Assembly (NCBI GenBank): GCA_902651635.1
Contig: CACRSC010000472.1
Location: 628,787 to 692,786, forward strand
Reading direction: 5' to 3'
DNA: 64,000 nt
Origin: Mastigamoeba balamuthi
Lineage: Eukaryota > Evosea > Mastigamoebida > Mastigamoebidae
The notes beneath the pieces were generated by a model. The model saw only the letters and a list, made by a program, of their open reading frames with translations, was not told the origin of the DNA and did not search any database. Below, one piece after another: positions 55,779 to 64,000 of the stretch. Made by a program: the position numbers and the translations under genes. Each line of letters opens with the position of its first letter. Position 1 is the first letter of the stretch.

Positions 55779-58700
55779 ATGCAGAGACGCGCGCTGAGCA
55801 TCCAGAGGCAGCCGCCAGCGCCAGCGCCCCTCAGCGCCCAGCGCCCAGCGCCAGACACCCTGGGCAGCGCAGCGCCGGCGCAGCAGCAGCCCCAGCGCGC
55901 GCTGTGCGTCCAGCGGCCGGGCCAGTGCCCGCCGGCCTCCCAGCAGCCGAGCTGCCACCCGCCCCCCGCAGCCGCCCCGGAGCCCCCGCAGCTCCCCGAC
56001 ACGTCAGCGGCAGCGGCAGCGGCACCGGCAGCGGGGATGCGGCAGCAGGCCGGCGCCCAGGGCACACCGAAGCTCAGCGTGCAGCGACCGCAGTCGTCGT
56101 CGCCGACGCCGATGCCACCGCAGAGTAGGGACGACGGGCTCGCGAAAAAGGTGACACAGCCACGTCACACAAAATTACGTGTGGGGGAAAACGCGAACGA
56201 CGCACCATAATCGCAGGAGCGCGAGACGGCCAGCAGGCCAGCAGCGGCACCTCTGTCCATCGTGAGGAGCAGCGGCAGCACTGCAGTAGAGGCCACCGGC
56301 GGCGGCAGCAGCAGGGCAGCCACCGCGACGCCACCGCAGAGGACAACGACAGCAGTGCAGCGCCAGCAGCAGCAGCAGCAGCGGCAGCAGCAGCGGGTGC
56401 AGAGGGTGGTCTTGGAGGACGAGGCGCGGGAGTCGTGGGGCGCCAGGGACGTCGTGGTGCTGATGGTCGCGGAGAAGCCCAGCGTCGCCAGCGCCATCGC
56501 GCACGTGCTGTCGCACGGCACGGCCACGGCGCGCAGGGGCATCTCGCCGGCCAACGCTGTGCACGAGTTCCGGGCGCCGTTCCGCGGCGTCAGGGGCGGG
56601 GCGCTGTTCCGGGTGACGTCGGTGACGGGCCACGTGTACAGCGTCGACTTTGCGGCGCATCTGGCCAACTGGGACTCGGCGGCGCCGGTCGAGCTGTTCA
56701 CGGCGCCCGTGCGCAAGGTCGAGGCCAACGCGAAGCTGCCGGTGTGCAGGCACCTGCAGGCCGAGGCCCGCGACGCGTGCGCGCTGGTGCTGTGGCTCGA
56801 CTGCGACCGCGAGGGCGAGAACATCTGCTTCGAGGTCATGCAGAACGTCGTCCCCAACCTCGACAGGCCCGCCCGCGTCTACAGGGCCCGCTTCTCCTGT
56901 GCGTCCGCCGCCGACGCCAGCCACTCCTGCCCTCTGATGCTCCCCGCCTGCCCGTGACCGCCACAGCCATCACTGCCCCCGACATCGCGGCGGCGATGGC
57001 GAAGCTGACGGTGCCCAACGAGAACGAGGCGAGGGCCGTGGACTCGCGCCAAGAGCTCGACCTGAGGGCACGCCAACGCCAACGCCAACGCCAGCACTCG
57101 CACGACACACACCCGCGGGAGTCCAACGCACGCGAGCGCAGGTGGGGGTGGCGTTCACGCGGTTCCAGACGCTGTTCTTCAGGGACAAGTACGGGGGGCT
57201 GGACGCGTCGCTCATCTCGTACGGGCCCTGCCAGATGCCGACGCTGGGGTTCTGCGTCGACAGGTACGACGAGATCCAGGCGTTCGTGCCGCAGCCCTTC
57301 TGGTACGTCGAGCCCGTGGTCGACGCCGGCGGCCGCGCGCTGCGCCTCGCGTGGGCCAGGCACCGCGTGATGGACCGCGGCCACGCCGTGCAGCTGTTCA
57401 AGGGCCTCAAGGACAGCAGGGCGGCGACGCTCGAGGCCGTCAAGGAGAAGGAGACGCGCAGGGCGCGGCCCGTGCCGCTCAACACGGTGGAGCTGCTCAA
57501 GGTCGCGTCGCAGAAGCTGAGGCTGGGCCCGCAGCACACGATGCTCATCGCCGAGCGCCTCTACACGTCGGGGTACATCAGCTACCCGCGCACAGAGAGC
57601 TCCGCGTACCCCGCCGCCTTCGACATCGTCGCGGTCCTCAAGGAGCACGCGCAGAACCGCTCGTGGCACGCACCGCCTCTCTCGCAGCGAGTGAGCTCCT
57701 CTGCTAACGAGGCAGCAGGGGGCCGTACGTGCAGGAGCTGCTGAGCGCGGGGCTGACGGCGGCCAAGGAGGGCGTCGACATGGGCGACCACCCGCCAATG
57801 TGAGCGAACAACTGCACAGCGCACGCCCGCATGCATTCGCTGACCGCTGTGCTGCACCGCCGCGCGTCCTGCAGTACTCCGATGACGTCTGCCGACGAGG
57901 GCGTGCTCGGTGCAGACGAGTGGCGGCTGTACGAGTACATCGCGCGGCACTTCATCGCGTCGGTGAGCCCTGACTGCCGTCTGGCCAAGACCAAGGCCAC
58001 CTTCTCGATCGGCGGCGAGCAGTTCAAGATCTCAGGTGCGCTGCGCCTCGTGCGCCCGGGGCTGCGGCTCACACTGGGGGGCCCCCGTAGGGAGCAGGGT
58101 GACGTCGCCGGGGTTCACGGCGGTTCTGCCGTGGTCCGAGTCGCACGACGTGGCGATGCCGGACTTCAGCAGGTATGCGATACCGTCGCAGTTCGCGGTG
58201 ACGAGCATCGAGCTGCTCGAGGGCAAGACGTCGCCCCCGGACTTCCTGACGGAGAGCGAGCTCATCTCCCTCGTGCGGACCTCAACGAACAAACCCTGTC
58301 GTACTGACTCAGCGAGCTTTGCCTTTGCCTTTCAGATGGAGAAGAACGGCATCGGGACCGACGCGAGCATTCCTGTGCACATCAACAACATCTGCGAGAG
58401 GCACTACGCCAAGGTGGACCAGGCCAAGCGCACCATCGCCCCCACGAAGCTCGGGATCGCCCTCGTCCACGGATACCGTGCGCTCACCCCCGACACTCGC
58501 CGCCCGAAGCGGCTCAGCGACGCACAGTGCGCATCGACCCGGAGCTCGTGAGGCCCGCCGTGAGGGCGAACATCGAGAGGTCCATCACGCGCATCGCCAA
58601 GGGGGAGGCATCGTTCGAGGAGGTCACGAGGGACGCCGTCGCTGAGTTTACGCAGAAGTTCAAGTACTTTAGCGAGAAGGTCCTCTCACACACTCCCGGG

Positions 58701-59576
58701 GCGGGCGACTCAGCACAGCAACGAGCAGATCGCGCTGATGGACGAGCTGTTCGAGGCGTCGTTCTCGACCATCACGGAGACGGAGGGGAAGCTGCTGACG
58801 CGCTGCGCGCTGTGCAGGCGCTTCATGTCGCTGATCTCGCGCAGGCCGACGAGGCTCTACTGCGAGACGTGCCAGAAGACGTACACGCTGCCGCAGGGCG
58901 GCATTATCAAGGAGACGGGCAAGGGCCTCGTGTGCCCGCTGGACAGGTTCGAGCTCGTCATGTACACCAGCGGGCCCGGGGAGCGCACGCGGGCGTACAA
59001 CGTGTGCCCCAACTGCTACAACAGCCCACAGATAGAGGACATGCCCGAGGGCTGCGGGTGCAACAGGTGCCCCAACCCCGACTGCCCGCAGTCGTGCGAG
59101 TCGCGCTCCCTGTTCAGGTGCCCCGAGTGCGACGTGGGCACAGTCGTCCTCGACCCCACCGGGCCGCCCAAGTGGCGCGGCTCCTGCAACATGTGCAACT
59201 TCCTGATGGTCTTCCCCGACAGCACCATCAGTGCGCCCTTCGACCCCCCACCGCTCCCGCATGGCACCCACACAATATCGCCAGAGGTCGAGGTGCTGGA
59301 CGATGAGTGCGCCGAGTGCGGGGCAACAAAGGCCAGGGTGGAGTTCAAGGCGGCCGAGAGCCCGCTCCCTGGAAAGCAGACGCAGACGACAGTGTGCCTG
59401 CTGTGCGACGAGTTCTTTGCGAGCCTGTGCTGGCAAGGGCACGTAGGCGCTCGCTCTGTCCTGCGCTCGCTCACAAGAGGGCTTGCAGGAGCGCGAGGAA
59501 CACCGTGCGGCGCGGACGTGGGGGCTATCGCGGCAGGGGCCGTGGCCGCGGACGTCGCGGAGGCTACAAACATTGA
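55779..59576 (+). CDS. DNA topoisomerase III (type IA), beta-like, with RGG tail
   Basis: Eleven exons (55779-56150, 56217-56898, 56967-57067, 57142-57665, 57719-57799, 57875-58035, 58091-58272, 58336-58477, 58528-58679, 58714-59438, 59489-59576), giving 1069 aa. It passes single strands through transient breaks during recombination and, for TOP3B, also acts on RNA. Residues 1-200 are a P/Q/A-rich extension with a Q run. TOPRIM: LMVAEKPSVASAI and WLDCDREGENI. Then SRQELDLR joined to VGVAFTRFQT, YISYPRTES with the catalytic tyrosine near 530, GDHPPITP, and MEKNGIGTDASIPVHI. Several CxxC zinc-finger pairs follow (CALC, CETC, CPNC, CPEC). The last exon encodes an RG-rich end (GYRGRGRGRGRRGGYKH), as in TOP3B. 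Introns 3, 4 and 10 begin with GC. The start ATG is the first good one; an upstream exon cannot be excluded. Confidence 0.93.
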
Positions 59577-59717
59577 TGCCCGCGGAGCCGACTCGTGCGG
59601 GAGCTCCTCTCGGGCCAATAAACGACGGGGACCACCTCCTCCGATGTGGTACAACGCTGCCTTGGGTTGGGTTGCTCATGTGTAGTGTAGTGCACGCGTC
59701 TCTCGGCTCATACCGGC

Positions 59718-61012
59718 TCATACCTTGAGGGGGGCCTTGCGCCTGACTTTGATGTCCACGAGCTCCTTGCGAACGGCGTCGGCGACGTCCGCGAGGCCAC
59801 TGCACCACGTCGCGGGGTCCATGGAGAGGAGCCGCGTGATGACCATCGCGGTGCCCTTCTCGAAGCCCCCGACCTGTAGGCACCCCGTCCACGGTCTCTC
59901 CCCGACCCCCACAAAGCGCACTCCGCGGTCCGCGGCCATCTTGGCCAGCGGGCCGTCGTTGCCCAGCGGCGCGTCGCCGAAGAAGACGACCGCAGACCCC
60001 CCGGGCCTCACGTCGAGCAGCCCCCTGCGCTCGAGCCACTCCACGGGCGTTCTCTGCGGGGGGGCCGGTCAGCGCTGAGCCGCAACGGCCACGAGGGACC
60101 CCCGGTCACCTTATCGACGCCGGCGCGCGTGAGCCAGACGCTGCTGGGCGCGAGGTTGATCTTGACCCCTCGCTGCTCCTCGAGGGCGTCTGCGAGGGGC
60201 AGCAGGTACTTGCGGACAGACGCCGGCGTGAGCCCCAGCGCGCTGACGCTGCACACGGCGCCCGGCGGCCCCGCGCACGCGATGACGGGCGGCTCGCCCT
60301 CGGCGAACGCCCCGGGGGTCGTGAGGCTCTCGAGCGGCAGCGCGGCCGAGAGCACCGCGCCCTCCATCGGGGCGCCCGTGCCGCCGCAGGGCCCGCAGCC
60401 CTCGAGCAGCAGGTCGATGGCACGGCGTGCGCCCAGCGGCAGCGCAGCGAGGGCGGCACGGGTGCCCCCGCGGGCCATGTCGCCGAGGGCCGAGAGCAGG
60501 CACGAGTGCAGCGTGCTGACGAGGTAGGGCACGTGCTCCTGCGGGACGACGGTGCCCCCGGGGGCGCCCTCGAGGCGGTAGGCCACGTCCTCTGCGCGCG
60601 TCGCCTGCACGAGGTTCGCCCCGCCCGACGTGCTCAGCCACACCCTCTCCCTGTGCTGCTGCGGTATGCAGTCCACCACCTGCCACCAGACCCTTTCCCC
60701 AGCAGGACGTCAACGTGACGTCAGATACAGAATATCTCTGAATTCTATTTATAAACGGAGGTGCAGTTCCAGTGGAGGCGATCCCCCGGGGGTGGCCCGA
60801 GCAGGGCGAGGGGGTCCGTGTGCGGGGGGCGAGAGGTGCCTGTCGTTGGACGCCGTGACGAGCAGCAGGGAGCCGCCGAGCTCGAGGAAGCGCAGCAGCG
60901 GCACGTGCGCAGGGCTCTCGCGCAGCGTCGGCAGCGGGCCGCGCGGCGGCCGAGCGATAAGCGTGTCGTCGACGTCGGAGATCAGCCAGTGGCCAGCCAG
61001 TGCCTGCGCCAT
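59718..61012 (-). CDS. HAD-superfamily phosphatase-like hydrolase
   Basis: Three exons: 61012-60824, 60679-60110, 60053-59718, giving 364 aa. Exon 1 carries HAD motif I as LISDVDDTLIA (nucleophile Asp13, acid Asp15) and motif II as LLLVTASNDRHL. Exon 2 holds a cap region with STSGGANLV and GTVVPQEHV, and exon 3 the motif IV-like FFGDAPLGNDGPLAKMA. The layout of early motif II, inserted cap and GD...ND suits a type II-capped small-molecule phosphatase. The substrate is unknown. Intron 1 (60823-60680) needs a GC donor to keep the frame and contains both a TATAAAT string and AATATCT, so an internal promoter giving a short product is conceivable. The AATATCT at 61078 lies 66 bp upstream of the ATG. 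Confidence 0.72.
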
Positions 61013-61077
61013 CCCTCGCGATCTCCGTAACAAGCGCTGAAGCAGAAAAACCCCCAGATCTTCCCGATCAGATCTCA

Positions 61078-61084
61078 AATATCT
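61078..61084 (-). promoter_or_regulatory. AATATCT element upstream of the HAD gene
   Basis: The heptamer occurs (on the plus strand as written) 66 bp upstream of the minus-strand ATG at 61012, within a 121-bp spacer to the next gene. Confidence 0.45.
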
Positions 61085-61133
61085 CTGTGGGCTCACAGAA
61101 ATCACACTTTTCGCAACTCCTCTCTCACTGACG

Positions 61134-62264
61134 TCAATCCTTCCAGGAGCCCTCGAACATGTGCCTGACGCAGGCCTGCGGGTCCGTGGGCGGGCGGGAC
61201 CTCGAGTGGCCGACGCCGGGCGAGAACCCCCAGACGGGCAGGTACACCGTGTCGTCGACCCGCACGGGCCTCTGGGCGTCGCAGATCTCCTTGGGGCCCG
61301 TGCTGTGCCCCGCCAGGTGCTCGAGCACGGCCTTGGTCCACGCCAGGGGCCCCGTGCGCTTGATGATCTGGTTGTCCGCCGGAGCGTCGGCGTACCACAC
61401 GGGCTCGCCGGCCATCTCGCGCCTGACGTTTTCGGCGACGATTTCGACGGCTCTCCTGACGATCGTGTGGTTCGGGGCCGAGGCGAGCGTCCACTGGACA
61501 AACTGGTAGTCGTCGCCGGGGGCGTACGGGCGGTCCCACTCGACGCCGACGACGGCAGCGACGCCGTGCTCGCCAAAGGCCCACGAGCGGATGGGGCGCA
61601 GGCACTCGGTGTCCCAGTCCGTGTACACGCCCCCGTACTCGAGCAGCACGAGGTACCTGAAGAAGTCCGACCTCTCCACCCCCGTCTTGAGCCACAGGTA
61701 CTCGCCTGCACCCCCGCCAGCTGAGAAATCGGGCAATCGATCGGGAAAATAAGCAGCGAGGGGGAGCGGCCCCCGCAACTGAGGTACTGCGTGGCGCGCT
61801 GCTCGATGAAGCCGAGCATCGAGATGTCGTCCCAGACGATGTGCAGGCACCCGGGGTTCTTGCGCACCCACGAGTGGTAGCTGGCGGGCAGCGAGGCCTC
61901 GTCGATGCCCGCGATGCTCTTCTTGGTCCTGCGGTCTCAATTGAATTCACTCGCGCCAACAAGTAAGCGACCCGACGCTCTGGGACCTGTGGATTATGCA
62001 GGGCACGGTGAAGTCGGGGTCGAATATGAGGGGCGAGGGGTGCGTCAGGGTCGCCAGCGCCGCGGCCGGGCACCTGGCGGGGCGGCACTGGGGCGCGGGG
62101 CCGACAGAGGACCGGGGCTTGGGGAGAGCGATGGTCTGACGGCCCAGCGTCACCAGGAACGCTATGAGGGCGCTGCAGGCGAGCACCCAGGCCGCAAGCA
62201 GGCGCAGGCGCTGCGCCGGGGTCCGGAAGGACCTCCTGGACTTGGTCTCGTCCGAAGTGAGCAT
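61134..62264 (-). CDS. GT32-type (Och1/DXD) glycosyltransferase
   Basis: Three exons: 62264-61987, 61928-61780, 61705-61134, giving 332 aa. The N-terminus is a type II anchor (LLAAWVLACSALIAFLVTLG) after a basic cytosolic tail, so Golgi localisation is likely. The catalytic domain opens with VPCIIHRTK (the IPKIIHQ-like motif, completed by splicing), then SWVRKNPGCLHIVWDD, SDFFRYLVLLEYGGVYTDWD with the DxD metal site near residue 171, and later NQIIKRTGPLAWTKAV. The family transfers mannose or galactose to glycans, or to inositol-phosphoceramide. The exact product is unknown. Intron 1 contains CAATTG. It is the second glycosyltransferase in the window, unrelated to the GT31 gene. Confidence 0.88.
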
Positions 62265-62442
62265 GCGTGCCCGGGGAGCTTGATAGACTGGGGGGGGGAA
62301 TCTACACCTGAGAGATTTTGTGCCTGCGTTGCGTCACCACGGACGGAATCAGAAGCCTTACATCTATATTGGCAGGAAGGGCGCACAGGTGTCCGAGAAA
62401 TCCAGGAATCGGGTGCGCAAGAGAGTGAGGGTGGTGGCTCAA

Positions 62443-64000
62443 TCAGACTGTGCTCGCTGGCTGCTCGAGGTTGACGCTGCCGGCGACCTGGGCGGGCAGC
62501 GGGACTTCTCGCGACCTGAACCCCTCGCAGTCGGGGTCGAGGCACTTCTGGTAGTACGAGAGCGACTGCAGGTTGCACACGATGAGCACGTTGTTGCTCT
62601 TGTGGCTCCTGCCGATCCTCTCGCAGTAGTGGTTGTCCGCGATCGAGTACACGATGGTCGATGTGTCGCGGTAGTACCACGCCTCCCTGACGTGCCCGGG
62701 CTTGGCCCCTCGCTCGGCGCCGCGCGTGCGGGCGACCTCTGCCATGAACGTGTCGAGCGCGGGGAACATGCCGCGCGCAGACCCCTGCGCTCCGGGCGCC
62801 TGCGAGGCCCCGCCCATCGCGCGGCCGTACTGCGTGGAGCTGGGCGTGCCGACGTCCCTGCGCTGGCCCGGGGCGACGGCCAAAGGGGCAGCGAACCTCT
62901 GCGACGGCTCCTGCGCCGGCCGCGCGACCGCCGAGCTGAGGAGGTGCGCCCCGCTGGCGACGTTGCACACAAGAGACGCGAGGAACAGGTCCTGGTCGAT
63001 GGGGAACAGCTCGCGCGTGTCCTCGGTCGGCAGCAGGAAGGAGAGCTTCCCCGCCTTGGTCGACTTGTACATCCGGAAGTTCCTGGAGCGCGCAAACGAT
63101 CTGAGTGCCAGAGAGCCGCGCTGGGCACGGCGCACACGACACACACCTGTTGCGCGAGTACACGCCGAGGTCGGCAATGAACTTGGGCGCGCCGTGCTCG
63201 TCGCGCGCGAACAGGTCTGTGTTGCCCTCCTGGTGCGCCTCAGCCGCCACTTGCTTCACGAACAGCCCTGCGGAGAACGCCCCGGTGAGGCCGCGCGGGA
63301 GGCGGGCAGCGGCGGGAGGCGTCGGGGGAGGAGCACCGGCCTCGGCGTTGTTGGCGAACGCCGTGCCGCTGTCGAGGTGGACCACGATGTGCCGCGAGAA
63401 CTTGGCGTCGGTGGTCGAGTCGAGGTCCACGACGGCCACGACCGACGCGCGGAACAGGGCGCAGAGCTTCAGCTCGCAGGCCCTGAGCAGCGCGGCCAGC
63501 GCCCGCTCGCCGTCGAGCCCCGGGTTGTCGGCCTTCATGTACTCGACGTCGAGGTACAGCCTGCACGGGTCGCCGTCGCGGATGAGCTCGTAGAAGTGCC
63601 TGTCGGCCGCCTTCATCGACTCGCTGCGCCTCCAGAGCTCCGAGTAGGTCGTGGCGATGAACAGCCGGTTCTGCTGCGGCTGCTGCGGCTGCGGCTGCGT
63701 CTTCCCGGGCGCCGCCTCGGTCGGCTCGAAGGAGAACACGCGCAGCTGCTGGTCCGGCCTCGCCTTGGGCGACCCCGCCGCCGACGCGACCGCCGCGTTG
63801 TGCGTGTCCGCGCACTCGATGGCCTGCTGCTGCCTGCAGAACACCTGCGCTCCGAGCACTCAGCGCGTGGGCTGCGACGGCTGGAGGAGAGGAGGAGGGG
63901 GAGCAGCAGCAGCAGCGGGCACCTGGAAGGGGGCCGAGGACCAGGGGTCGGGCACGCCGATGGCGGGGGCTGGGTTGGCCTGCAGCAGCGCGAGCTGGGC
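62443..64000 (-). CDS. PrimPol (CCDC111-like) primase-polymerase, 5' end outside window
   Basis: Three exons are visible: beyond 64000 to 63923, 63844-63147, and 63082-62443. PrimPol re-primes DNA synthesis past lesions in nucleus and mitochondria. Motif I is LYLDVEYMK (DxE metal site), the SxH motif is KFSRHIVVHL, and motif III is FIADLGVYSRNRNFRMYKS, rebuilt across the intron at 63146-63083. The UL52-type zinc knuckle follows as HYCERIGRSHKSNN and QKCLDPDC. Between them is a variable linker rich in A/G/S. The C-terminus ends soon after the zinc site, so no long RPA-binding tail is seen. The first visible exon (QANPAPAIGVPDPWSSAPFQ) continues past the right edge. The stop is at 62443-62445. 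Confidence 0.9.

Overview
This window is nuclear DNA of a protist with a compact, GC-rich genome. About 26 protein-coding genes sit in 64 kb, most are interrupted by introns of roughly 40-320 nt, and spacers are usually a few hundred bases. Roughly ninety introns can be placed by joining conserved protein motifs across phase-compatible junctions. Donors are mostly GTGCG-, GTGAG- or GTACG-like, and a noticeable minority (six) begin with GC. The gene set combines an IFT46 homologue (so a flagellum or cilium) with PIKfyve, CLASP, arrestin adaptors, Rho GEF/GAP proteins, a transmembrane TKL-type kinase and an amylomaltase. An amoeboflagellate such as a flagellated amoebozoan fits best; that placement is inference. 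No virus, transposon, CRISPR array or rRNA gene was seen.

Layout. 1-6.5 kb: a secreted GH5-type glycosidase with a ShK-like domain (+), a rhodanese/dual-specificity phosphatase (-), and a choline/ethanolamine kinase (+). 7.1-15.8 kb: three tandem paralogues (+) with the architecture arrestin, degenerate WW, WW and C2, all sharing the same five intron positions, plus a relic first exon between copies 1 and 2 and an arrestin-like fragment downstream. 16-27.8 kb: a minus-strand block of PIKfyve/Fab1, a 94-aa membrane protein, CLASP and an unknown 201-aa protein. 28-32 kb: a small ORF and an M16C presequence-protease-like peptidase (+).

32-38.7 kb: a head-to-head pair of DH-PH-RhoGAP paralogues separated by 206 bp. 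38.8 kb: tRNA-Arg(CCG). 39-43.9 kb: an EGF/CUB-like/MSP-like transmembrane kinase and a GT31 glycosyltransferase (both -). 44-47.7 kb: 4-alpha-glucanotransferase (+) and EF-1alpha (-). 48-52.7 kb: an LRR/coiled-coil protein (-) divergent from IFT46 (+). 53-59.6 kb: lysine 6-aminotransferase (+), an acidic unknown (-) and topoisomerase III with an RGG tail (+). 59.7-64 kb: a HAD phosphatase, a GT32 glycosyltransferase and the 3' part of PrimPol (all -).

Common themes are membrane and cargo regulation (arrestins, PIKfyve, choline kinase), Rho/cytoskeleton control (two DH-PH-RhoGAPs, CLASP) and glycan synthesis (GT31, GT32). The strongest candidates for something undescribed are the arrestin-WW-C2 tandem family, a short AATATCT element confined to promoters and early introns, and GC-AG introns with a GCAC donor. 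All coordinates are hand-spliced; for each multi-exon gene the exon lengths were checked to sum to a whole number of codons.
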